A DNA stretch of 9,625 nucleotides from assembly GCA_021793895.1 (NCBI GenBank), contig JAJYRW010000044.1:1-9625 (forward strand). The letters are read 5' to 3'. Both the position numbers and the translations under genes were made by a program. Shown in pieces: positions 1 through 5,359 of this stretch. The stretch comes from Actinomycetes bacterium (GTDB taxonomy: Bacteria; Actinomycetota; Actinomycetes; Actinomycetales; JAJYRW01). Position 1 is the first letter of the stretch; each line of letters opens with the position of its first letter. The notes beneath the pieces were generated by a model, which was not told the DNA's origin, did no database searches, and saw only the letters and a program-made list of their open reading frames with translations.

Positions 1-117
1 ATCTACCGGATTGCGTTGCAGCTCAGTCTCCAGCGCATACTCTAATAACAATCTCCGACCACGCGGACCAGCCAGCAGAAGCTCCGCTATACGTGAGACT
101 AAAGGTGGGCTATTCAT
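1..117 (-). CDS. N-terminus of an unrecognised protein, cut by the window edge
   Basis: Reading the minus strand from the ATG at 117, 39 codons stay open to the first base of the window. The N-terminus starts MNSPPLVSRIAELLLAGPRG and continues with a helical, leucine- and arginine-rich stretch ending LQRNPVD. A good ribosome binding site (AAGGAG, 8-nt spacer) precedes the ATG, which is the main reason to believe this start. There is no signal peptide or obvious membrane segment in the part seen. The LLAGPRGRR pattern resembles N-termini of soluble actinobacterial proteins of unknown function, but I cannot name a family. It shares the orientation of the ars-like operon but is separated from it by a terminator and about 350 bases, so it should have its own promoter. 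Confidence 0.6.
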   Translation of the reverse strand, partial: MNSPPLVSRIAELLLAGPRGRRLLLEYALETELQRNPVD

Positions 118-467
118 ATCCCCGGCTCCTTGGTGCATGGGTCTGGCTGATCATCGCCAGCACAACCCTCGTGCAACCAAGAAGCTGCAACCCGAAGGGT
201 CATCCTTTCGGAGCAGCGTACCACCGACCACGTCACACTCGGTATACCCATATTGACATTTCGTGAGATTCTTGTCGGGTAGCTCGGGATCTGATTTCTG
301 GCAGGATAGGTCCGGTCACTCGCAGGTCAGTTTCACGAACAGGTTCCCAGTCTGTATCAGCCCCACCCGCTTCTCCGATCGGGGCTTGAAGGGTTCTCAG
401 CCGTATTGTTAGGCGCCACCAATCATGACCATGTCAACCCTGTTCACTTCGCATCTTTCAGCAAAAA
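118..467. other. Gene-poor stretch with hairpins and one GGTATACC copy
   Basis: I see no supportable gene here. The longest minus-strand open stretch of interest (315 down to 151, 54 codons) has no ATG and no start near its beginning, and the plus-strand open frame over 11-256 lacks a convincing ribosome binding site and overlaps the minus-strand gene. The stretch does hold a two-part inverted repeat at 184-217, a 6-bp inverted repeat AGCCCC/GGGGCT at 359-386 enclosing the palindrome CCGATCGG, and the palindrome GGTATACC at 241-248 that recurs at the ligD breakpoint. It may contain the promoter and leader of the gene at the left edge, and possibly the scar of an insertion. Confidence 0.5.
184..217. 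repeat. Two-part hairpin upstream of the left-edge gene
   Basis: GCTGC (184-188) pairs with GCAGC (213-217), and inside it CCGAAGGG (192-199) pairs with CCTTTCGG (204-211) around the tetraloop TCAT. The single non-Watson-Crick position is G-U if the plus strand is the RNA and A-C if the minus strand is, so a plus-strand transcript would fold better. No T-tract follows on either strand, so it is not an intrinsic terminator. It lies about 65 bases upstream of the ATG at 117. Confidence 0.4.
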
Positions 468-502
468 ATCCCAGACCACAGGTTGTGTCCGTGGTCTGGG
501 AT
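468..502 (-). terminator. Rho-independent terminator of the ars-like operon
   Basis: A perfect 12-bp inverted repeat, ATCCCAGACCAC (468-479) and GTGGTCTGGGAT (491-502), encloses an 11-nt loop. Read on the minus strand it is followed at once by a run of six T (bases 468-463), the classical intrinsic terminator arrangement. It begins 5 bases after the stop codon of the CC mini-protein and so ends the arsR-permease-mini-protein transcript. Confidence 0.93.
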
Positions 503-507
503 TGGGG

Positions 508-666
508 TTAGTTTGTGTTCTGGGAGGTGGATTCGGGACTTTGAATGCTGGCGGTTTCAGGCTGCTGTGAAGTTCCTTCTTCCTCGGCGACGATATTGAC
601 GCTACAGCAGTCATCAGCCGGTTTATTGGATCCGAATATCCGCGATAGGATGTTTTTCTTTGCCAT
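508..666 (-). CDS. Small Cys-Cys protein of the ArsR/permease operon
   Basis: This 52-residue protein starts MAKKNILSRIFGSNKPADDC, followed by a second Cys and SVNIV, then a Glu/Gln/Ser/Thr-rich, probably disordered tail ending in NTN. The ATG at 666 has a ribosome binding site (AAAGGA, 8-nt spacer) and the stop is 5 bases before the operon terminator, which together argue strongly that it is real. The first 15 residues can form a basic amphipathic helix (K3, K4, I6, L7, R9, I10, F11) that might dock to membrane or to the permease. The vicinal pair C20-C21 is the only likely ligand site. It follows the permease by 32 bases, so it is the third gene of the operon. By position and Cys pair I infer a metalloid- or thiol-binding accessory protein (a carrier handing substrate to the permease), but no biochemical role is shown by sequence. 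Similar short CC proteins beside COG0701 permeases exist, as far as I recall, without an established function. Confidence 0.82.
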   Translation of the reverse strand: MAKKNILSRIFGSNKPADDCCSVNIVAEEEGTSQQPETASIQSPESTSQNTN

Positions 667-698
667 GATGTGTTCCTTTCGTTGAAACGGTTTGATTG

Positions 699-1586
699 TT
701 AGGTAAATAGCGGAATGAGGAACCCGCCGGCAATGGCCACCGTGAGGATGGACACCAGAAACGCGATTAGTAGTCGGGGTTTAAATAATGCAGACAGCAT
801 GCTGACTTCTGGAATACTGGCCCCTGCCCCACCAATGATGAGGGCAAAGACTGGGCCAAGCCCAACACCTGCTGTAGTCAGGGCTACTCCGATAGGTAAT
901 GCCGCCTCAGCGCGGACATATAACGGGATGCCAATGATGGCTGCCACGGGAATAGCCAGTGGATTATCGGGTCCGGCTACGGTAGCCACAAATGACTCCG
1001 GGACACTACCGTAAATCACCGCCCCAATGGTGACGCCTAGCAGCATTGGCACAACCAAAGGACGGAAATCTGCTAAGGCCTGACGCCACGCTCCCGGCGC
1101 CTCCGCCCGCATCCCAGCCCAGGGTTGAGTGGTTGTCTGTTCACCTTCGACGCGGACTTTTTTCAGGTATTTCTGCAGTCCCAGGCGGTCCCAGAGGGCA
1201 GCCACCAGCAATGTGCCAAGAAAAGTGACGACCCCGTAACCCGCGGCGATACTCCAACCAAACAGCAATCCCACAGCACCGATAATTATGGGATTCAACA
1301 AAGGGCTAGCTACTAAAAAAGCTGTGGCGGTAGCAAACGGCACCCCGGCTTTTAGCATGCCTACCAGCATCGGTAGGGTCGAGCAGGAGCAAAATGGGGT
1401 CAAAGCTCCAAGGCTTGCCCCTTTGAGCGGACCGATCACACGGCCACCGGTAAGCCACGACTGGATGCGCGTAGGACCAAGCTTGCGATTCAGTAGGGCT
1501 ACCACGAATGAAATCGCCAGAAACAGCACCACCAGCTCCACGGTAATGATGCCAAAGGTGCGTAGCGTTTCTGTCCACGTATTCAT
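699..1586 (-). CDS. COG0701 (DUF318/UPF0718, ArsP-like) membrane permease
   Basis: This is a 295-residue polytopic membrane protein of the permease family that includes YraQ and ArsP. Two homologous halves are visible. The first has TPFCSCSTLPM (residues 63-73; C66 and C68) followed by LVASPLLNPIIIG (91-103). The second has GIPLYVRAEAALPIGVAL (219-236) and GGAGASIPEVSML (252-264). Hydrophobic segments lie near residues 11-32, 55-75, 83-105, 108-130, 173-192, 210-235, 240-258 and 272-294, with a charged loop at 135-172. ArsP members export trivalent organoarsenicals; other members are uncharacterised. The paired Cys in the first half fit a thiolate-binding substrate, but the substrate here is inferred. 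Its ATG overlaps the arsR stop (ATGA at 1583-1586), so translation is coupled. It is full length for the family. Confidence 0.88.
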   Translation of the reverse strand: MNTWTETLRTFGIITVELVVLFLAISFVVALLNRKLGPTRIQSWLTGGRVIGPLKGASLGALTPFCSCSTLPMLVGMLKAGVPFATATAFLVASPLLNPIIIGAVGLLFGWSIAAGYGVVTFLGTLLVAALWDRLGLQKYLKKVRVEGEQTTTQPWAGMRAEAPGAWRQALADFRPLVVPMLLGVTIGAVIYGSVPESFVATVAGPDNPLAIPVAAIIGIPLYVRAEAALPIGVALTTAGVGLGPVFALIIGGAGASIPEVSMLSALFKPRLLIAFLVSILTVAIAGGFLIPLFT

Positions 1587-1969
1587 ACGCGCGAATCCGT
1601 GGCATCGCCGGGATCATCAACGCAGCAAGCGGCAGCGCCTTGCGGGGTCAAGGTGGCAAGTGTGGCCAGCCACCGTACCGGTTCACCAAGCTGATCGCAG
1701 CACAGGGTGTATACATTGGCCCGGCCACGAGCAGTGACACTAATCAATTCCTGTTCACGCAACGGGGCCAGATGGTAACTAATCAAGGTCTGTTCCAACT
1801 GGGTGGCTTCTTGGAGCTCGCTGACGGTGTGTGGCCGCTGAGCTAGCAGCAACATAATGGTCAAACGCGTCTCATCGGCCAAAGCTTTCAGTTTCGGGGC
1901 AAGGAGCCGCGCTTGATCTGCATCAGTCAGGTCGGTAGCGCGTACTTGGAGTTGTTGTGTTTCACTCAT
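1583..1969 (-). CDS. ArsR-family transcriptional repressor with two Cys pairs
   Basis: A 128-residue winged-helix regulator. Residues 25-40 (PKLKALADETRLTIML) are the typical ArsR dimer/N-terminal helix, TVSELQEATQLEQTLISYHLAPL (48-70 region) is the helix-turn-helix, and ARGRANVYTL (80-89) is the beta wing. The classical ELCVCDL metal site of ArsR/SmtB is replaced by a Cys-free helix. Instead there are vicinal pairs C90-C91 just after the wing and C115-C116 in the C-terminal tail, a different inducer site that could bind As(III), organoarsenical, another thiophilic metal or a reactive sulfur species. It is the first gene of the operon, overlaps the permease by 4 bases and probably represses its own promoter. 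No Shine-Dalgarno precedes the ATG and the promoter lies almost on the start, so the mRNA may be leaderless. The family call is firm; the ligand is inferred. Confidence 0.9.
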   Translation of the reverse strand: MSETQQLQVRATDLTDADQARLLAPKLKALADETRLTIMLLLAQRPHTVSELQEATQLEQTLISYHLAPLREQELISVTARGRANVYTLCCDQLGEPVRWLATLATLTPQGAAACCVDDPGDATDSRV

Positions 1970-1975
1970 GCCAAC

Positions 1976-2005
1976 ACACTAATCAACGGTAAAAACTATT
2001 GTCAA
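1976..2005 (-). promoter_or_regulatory. Probable arsR operon promoter, leaderless arrangement
   Basis: On the minus strand, TTGACA (2005-2000) is a perfect -35. Eighteen bases later TAGTGT (1981-1976) is a moderate -10 match, and the arsR ATG (1969) lies 6 bases further, where transcription would start. GTTGAC (2006-2001) and GTTGAT (1987-1982) form a direct repeat spanning the promoter, a possible operator. The promoter overlaps the end of the chimeric ligD frame. The -35 is convincing, the -10 and the operator less so. Confidence 0.55.
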
Positions 2006-3525
2006 CAACAAATCTTGTTCTGTCGCCTTTCGGGCACAAGTGCAGCCCTTAAAAGGAGGGGAAGGAGTTGGGCACCAGAGGGTATTTCTCTAGAACGAAT
2101 TGGAGGTGGTGCTGACGTGTGATTCCAGTTGAAAGGAGGTAGGTCTGTGCACAAATATGCGTCTAAGCAGGTATACCGGCGCGAAACCCCTCCCAGCCCG
2201 CCATCTGCGCTGCCATGCAGCACTGCGATGACTTCTTTTCCCTCACGCCACTTTTCAATTTCGATCGTGCCGGTGTCCCAAATTTCCACCGTGCCACCAC
2301 CATATTCACCCTGGGGAATTTCGCCCTCGAACGTGGCATAAGACATGGGATGATCTTCAGTATGGACGGCGAGCCGATTGGTTTTGGTTTGCAGCGGCGG
2401 CCCTTTCGGGACTGCCCAGGAGACGAGCACACCCTCGTGTTCAAGTCGAAAATCCCAGTGGAGCCGGCTGGCGTCGTGCCGCTGAATCACGAAGATCGGC
2501 GCATCGCTTTCTTGGATTTCGCGCTGGCGCACGGGACTGTTTTTACTCGCGTGCGGTACCGGTTCTGGAGTGCGCTTTGGATCGCGTTTGGACCGGTAAA
2601 TGTCTAATTTATCGGGTTCCTGGGCCGGATGGGGGCTAACTATTTTCGGGGCATGCCCAAAGACGGTCATCGGTTCAATGCCGGCATCAAGCCGGTCAAG
2701 AACTTGTCGAAAGGTGAGCTGTTTTAAATCAGGGACGCCTAGTTCCTCCCACGTCCGCGGCGCCGCCACGGTGGGGCGCGGCCTTCCGCGCAGGGAATAG
2801 GGGCAAATTGTTGTTTTCGCGGCGTTATTTTGGCTCCAGTCCACCAGCACTTTCCCGCCGCGCAGTTCCTTGCGCATACTCGAAACCGCCAAATCGGGAC
2901 GGCGGGATTCAATCGCGCGGGCCAATTCACGCGCGACCGCGCTCGCGTCTTCCGAAGAGACTGCGCCATCAAGTTCGGCGTATAGGTGCAAGCCTTTCGA
3001 GCCGGAGGTGACTGGAATAGTGCGCAGTTCCATATCGTCCAAAATCTCTTTACACAAGAACGCGACCTCGACGCACTGCTCGAGCCCCGCACCGGGCCCG
3101 GGATCCAAATCAAGAACGAAACGGTCGGGATTCAGGCGCGTGCCGTCGTCCTTAATTTGCCACTGCGGTACGTGGAGTTCGAGTGCAGCAAGCTGGCCAA
3201 ACCACGCTAAAACGGCGGGTTCGGAAGCAAGCGGATAGATATTGGTGGTGGTTTTGTGACGGTACTTGATGCGCGGGACCCATCCGGGTGTGCCTTCTTC
3301 GAGGTCTTTGCGGAAGAAGACCGTGCCGGGGTTTTCCGCTGTTCCAACGCCGTGGACCCAGCGTTTGCGCGTGACGGGGCGGTCGGCGGCCAGAGGGGTG
3401 AGGTGGAGCGCGACTTGGATGTAGTAGTCGATGACCGCGCCCTTGGTGGTCCCGGTCGCCGGGTACATGACTTTATCGAGGTTCGTCAGGTGCAGGTCGC
3501 GTCCGACTAGTTCGTTGCTGGGCAT
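2002..3525 (-). CDS. ligD: LigD polymerase-phosphoesterase protein, ligase domain lost, chimeric C-terminus
   Basis: The 507-residue frame begins with an archaeo-eukaryotic-primase-type POL domain (about 1-300). It shows the catalytic acidic pair in VLDLDPG (D139, D141), SGSKGLH (174-180) for nucleotide binding and the third acid in VDWSQ (D229). A 3'-phosphoesterase (PE) domain follows (about 343-451) with H350, H356, D358 in the IQRHDASRLHWDFRLEHEG stretch, H392, and the EGEIPQGEYGGGTVEIWDTG signature (400-419). POL fills gaps and PE heals 3' ends in non-homologous end joining. In actinobacteria the same polypeptide normally continues into an ATP-dependent ligase of roughly 300 residues. 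Here homology stops at GGLGGVSRRY(T), near residue 451 (nt ~2172). The remaining ~55 residues, ending RQNKICC, resemble nothing in LigD and have coding-unlike composition. The ATG at 3525 has AAGGAGG upstream. POL and PE may still fold, but ligation must come from another ligase. It could reasonably be called a pseudogene. Confidence 0.9.
   Translation of the reverse strand: MPSNELVGRDLHLTNLDKVMYPATGTTKGAVIDYYIQVALHLTPLAADRPVTRKRWVHGVGTAENPGTVFFRKDLEEGTPGWVPRIKYRHKTTTNIYPLASEPAVLAWFGQLAALELHVPQWQIKDDGTRLNPDRFVLDLDPGPGAGLEQCVEVAFLCKEILDDMELRTIPVTSGSKGLHLYAELDGAVSSEDASAVARELARAIESRRPDLAVSSMRKELRGGKVLVDWSQNNAAKTTICPYSLRGRPRPTVAAPRTWEELGVPDLKQLTFRQVLDRLDAGIEPMTVFGHAPKIVSPHPAQEPDKLDIYRSKRDPKRTPEPVPHASKNSPVRQREIQESDAPIFVIQRHDASRLHWDFRLEHEGVLVSWAVPKGPPLQTKTNRLAVHTEDHPMSYATFEGEIPQGEYGGGTVEIWDTGTIEIEKWREGKEVIAVLHGSADGGLGGVSRRYTCLDAYLCTDLPPFNWNHTSAPPPIRSREIPSGAQLLPLLLRAALVPERRQNKICC
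2047..2180 (+). pseudogene. Possible remnants of plus-strand genes cut at the ligD junction
   Basis: Just left of the ligD breakpoint the plus strand carries a near-ideal ribosome binding site (GAAAGGAGGT, 2131-2140), 6 bases before a GTG (2147) that opens as VHKYASKQVYRR and then runs into antisense ligD. Nine bases before that site a frame ending LERIGGGADV stops with TGA (2120-2122), and another AGGAGG lies at 2054. This looks like the end of one gene and the start of the next, the latter truncated by the junction. I cannot assign either to a family; a mobile-element gene is a guess. Confidence is low because the pieces are so short. Confidence 0.3.
2170..2177. repeat. GGTATACC palindrome at the ligD breakpoint (second copy at 241-248)
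   Basis: The 8-bp palindrome GGTATACC lies on the codons for R450-Y451-T452, where the ligD frame stops resembling LigD. An identical copy lies at 241-248, so the two bracket the ars-like segment (249-2169). It could be a target-site duplication or a recombination core. No terminal inverted repeats are convincing just inside the two copies and no transposase or integrase gene lies between them. Identical 8-mers also arise by chance. Confidence 0.35.
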
Positions 3526-3693
3526 GGCTTGCCTCCTTCGGCGTTGCGGCGGTGGGGCGCTTCCTTTTCATCTTCGGCTGTGCGCGCAGTTGTTGCCACC
3601 GGTTGACCCCAGGCGCTGCGCCGGTGGAATCCAGCGGCGAGTTTTCGCGCCACCGGTTGCGAAGTTGGCGCTAGATGGGTTCCCTGGGGGGGG
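3526..3693. promoter_or_regulatory. Divergent ligD/ku control region with repeated CCACCGG
   Basis: This 168-bp spacer must hold promoters for both NHEJ genes. It contains GCCACCGGTTG twice as a direct repeat (3595-3605 and 3649-3659) and the inverted core CCGGTGG (3621-3627) between them. The regular placement suggests a binding site for a shared regulator, but no known operator is recognised and I could not place confident -35/-10 boxes. The ligD side has a good AAGGAGG; the ku side has only a run of eight G. Confidence 0.4.
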
Positions 3694-4674
3694 ATGAGAG
3701 CAATTTGGAGTGGCTCGATTGCGTTTGGGCTTGTGAACGTGCCGGTCAAGGCCTACACCGCCGTGCGCGAGCATGACCTGCGGCTGCATCAAGTCCATGA
3801 CAAGGATCACGGGCGCATCCGCTATGAGCGGCACTGTGAAATTTGCGGCGAACTGGTGGATTTTAAACACATTCAACGCGCATATGACGACGGATCGACG
3901 ACCGTAATCATTACGGACGAAGATCTAAAAGAGTTGCCAGCGGCGGCGCGCGGCGAGATTGATGTTGTGCGATTTGTGCCCGCGGAGCAGATTGATCTCA
4001 TAACGCTTGACGGCAGCTATTACTTGAAGCCCGATTCGAAGGCGGCGAAGGCGTATGCGCTACTGCTCCATACTTTGCAAGAAACGAATCGCACCGCGAT
4101 TGTGACTTTTGCCCTGCGGCAAAAAACGCGTCTTGGTGTGCTGCGCGTGCGCGAGGGGGATTTGGTATTGCAGTCCATGACCTGGCCCGATGAGGTGCGG
4201 GCGGTGGAGAGTCCGGACTTGGAAGCGGTGGAGTTGACCAGTAAAGAGAAGGATTTGGCTTCGGCGCTGGTCGATCACATGACTGGGGATTTTGATCCAG
4301 AGGAGTTTGAGGATGAATACCAGGTGCAGTTGCGGCAACTGGTAGAGGCGAAATTAGAAGAGGGCGAGGCCGTCGATACGGCGGCGACGTTTGGCGAGGG
4401 GGACTCCGAGCCAGAACATGGCAAGGTGATCGACCTGATGGATGCATTGCGGCGCAGCATTGATCGAGGGGCGGCCACTACACCGGCCGAAGAAGAAGCC
4501 GCTGCTGAAGAAGAGGGCACGGCTAAGAAGACGGACTCGAAGCAGAGCTCCGCACAGAAAACTACTGAAAAGAAAACAGCCCCGAAGAAGTCTGCTGCTA
4601 AGAAGTCTGCTGCAAAGAAGACGACAGCTAAAAAGCCTGCCGCAAAGAAGACTCAAAAACGCAAGGGCGCTTAA
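3694..4674 (+). CDS. ku: Bacterial Ku, DNA-end-binding protein of NHEJ
   Basis: A 326-residue Ku homodimer subunit that rings DNA double-strand ends and recruits LigD. The N-terminus MRAIWSGSIAFGLVNVPVK is the textbook start of bacterial Ku, which fixes the ATG although only a run of eight G (3686-3693) precedes it with no spaced Shine-Dalgarno. HCEICGE (47-53) and the beta-barrel core extend to about residue 225, and VIDLMDALRRSI (245-256) corresponds to the minimal C-terminal segment. An acidic linker (about 264-275, AEEEAAAEEE) leads to a lysine-rich tail (277-326) with KKxAA-type repeats, as in mycobacterial Ku, where such tails bind DNA. It is divergent from ligD, the usual partner. Ku looks intact although LigD lost its ligase, so end protection may persist without efficient joining. 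Confidence 0.97.
   Translation: MRAIWSGSIAFGLVNVPVKAYTAVREHDLRLHQVHDKDHGRIRYERHCEICGELVDFKHIQRAYDDGSTTVIITDEDLKELPAAARGEIDVVRFVPAEQIDLITLDGSYYLKPDSKAAKAYALLLHTLQETNRTAIVTFALRQKTRLGVLRVREGDLVLQSMTWPDEVRAVESPDLEAVELTSKEKDLASALVDHMTGDFDPEEFEDEYQVQLRQLVEAKLEEGEAVDTAATFGEGDSEPEHGKVIDLMDALRRSIDRGAATTPAEEEAAAEEEGTAKKTDSKQSSAQKTTEKKTAPKKSAAKKSAAKKTTAKKPAAKKTQKRKGA
4585..4650 (+). repeat. 15-bp coding repeat in the Ku lysine-rich tail
   Basis: Starting at codon 298, the 15-bp unit AAGAAGTCTGCTGCT is repeated exactly or nearly at 4585, 4600, 4615 and 4630, with the start of a fifth at 4645. It encodes KKSAA, KKSAA, KKTTA, KKPAA, KKT. Such a tract can expand or contract by slippage without changing the frame. 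Confidence 0.8.
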
Positions 4675-4760
4675 GAGCGCGGTATGGCCCTAGCGGCCGG
4701 GCAGGCGTTGCGCACGAGGCAGCCCGAGCGGGCCGAACAAGCCTACCCGCCGCAGCCGGA
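4675..4760. other. Convergent spacer between ku and a lipoprotein gene
   Basis: The 86 bases are GC-rich and contain short inverted repeats GGCC/GGCC (4686-4698) and GCCC/GGGC (4722-4733), but no T-tract on either strand. A factor-dependent or bidirectional terminator is possible. I see no gene. Confidence 0.35.
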
Positions 4761-5150
4761 CTAACGGTCGGAGCAGGCTTGCGCGAAGGCGTCGACGCCT
4801 TCTTGCATTGATTCCATTTGCGCCCGTGAGACCGATTGCAAAACATCCATCGCAGCCTCCCCCATCGCCGCAGAGGATTCGCTGCCGCCACCGGTCATCG
4901 CCCCGGCGAGCGCGGCAGCCGATGCAGCCTGAATTATGGCCGGATCCGCGTCGTCGCCAATAGGTGTACCCCAATCATCCGGAGCCGTGCGCTTTTCTTT
5001 GACGTCGTCGATCAGGGCGCACGCGTAGTCAATTTGCCCCTCGGGCGAAACATCAGCGCCGCTTGCACCACAGCCACTTAAGGCAAGAGTCGCACCAATT
5101 GCGAGGGGAACGACGAACTTTTTTCTTGAGCGGCGGACATGAGCGAGCAC
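4761..5150 (-). CDS. Small secreted lipoprotein, function unknown
   Basis: A 129-residue protein with a positively charged N-region (HVRRSRKKF), a hydrophobic stretch (VVPLAIGATLAL) and the lipobox LSGC with the lipidated Cys at residue 27, so it should be anchored on the outer face of the cytoplasmic membrane. The mature part has two other Cys (C44 in DYACALID and C126 in QACSDR) that could form a disulfide, and an Ala/Gly/Met-rich helical middle. The start is a GTG at 5150 with GGAG six bases upstream. It sits downstream of the tRNA-Ser gene in the same orientation, behind a terminator, and converges with ku. I do not recognise a family. Confidence 0.8.
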   Translation of the reverse strand: MLAHVRRSRKKFVVPLAIGATLALSGCGASGADVSPEGQIDYACALIDDVKEKRTAPDDWGTPIGDDADPAIIQAASAAALAGAMTGGGSESSAAMGEAAMDVLQSVSRAQMESMQEGVDAFAQACSDR

Positions 5151-5196
5151 CGGTGACTCCGTTTTCTTGTTGGCGGTTATTTCTTATTGACGGTTA

Positions 5197-5214
5197 AGAC
5201 TAGCGGCTTAGTCT
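5197..5214. repeat. Inverted repeat upstream of the lipoprotein gene
   Basis: AGACTA (5197-5202) and TAGTCT (5209-5214) form a perfect 6-bp inverted repeat around a 6-nt centre, about 47 bases upstream of the GTG start. It could be an operator or a weak hairpin. No T-tract follows. Confidence 0.35.
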
Positions 5215-5264
5215 AGTGACCGCGCCTATGTTGACTCAGTAGGGACTCGTTTAGGCACAGCAAA

Positions 5265-5300
5265 GCCCCGGCTCCGAAAAGCAAGTTGCGGAACCGGGGC
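5265..5300 (-). terminator. Terminator downstream of tRNA-Ser
   Basis: GCCCCGG (5265-5271) pairs with CCGGGGC (5294-5300), the stem continues after one mismatch with four more pairs, and the loop is 12 nt. On the minus strand the stem is followed by TTTG, a short T-tract. Its place about 60 bases past the tRNA 3' end fits a terminator of the tRNA transcript. Confidence 0.65.
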
Positions 5301-5305
5301 AAACT

Positions 5306-5347
5306 CTGTAAGTGATCACGCGATCGCGTCTGTAAAGCATCACGCGA
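5306..5347. repeat. 24-bp-period tandem repeat with 12-bp palindrome
   Basis: Two 18-base blocks beginning CTGTAA and ending ATCACGCGA (5306-5323 and 5330-5347) differ at three positions and are spaced by 24 bases. The junction forms the perfect palindrome ACGCGATCGCGT (5318-5329). It lies between the tRNA-Ser 3' end and its terminator, so it would be transcribed as a trailer. Confidence 0.55.
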
Positions 5348-5359
5348 CTCATCACAACG

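Noticed and set aside
11..256. Plus-strand open frame at the left edge
   Set aside because: No good ribosome binding site, unlikely composition, and it overlaps the better-supported minus-strand gene.
151..315. 54-codon minus-strand open stretch with several Cys, passing through GGTATACC
   Set aside because: It has no ATG and no start codon near its beginning, no ribosome binding site and no family resemblance; joining it to ligD does not restore a ligase domain.
1288..1737. 149-codon plus-strand open frame
   Set aside because: Antisense to the permease and arsR, which have clear family motifs and coupled starts.
2215..2607. 130-codon plus-strand open frame opposite ligD
   Set aside because: It is antisense to the PE domain, whose catalytic motifs are intact in the minus frame.
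4442..4693. Lys/Arg-rich plus-strand frame within the end of ku
   Set aside because: A frame-shifted shadow of the repetitive lysine tail of Ku.
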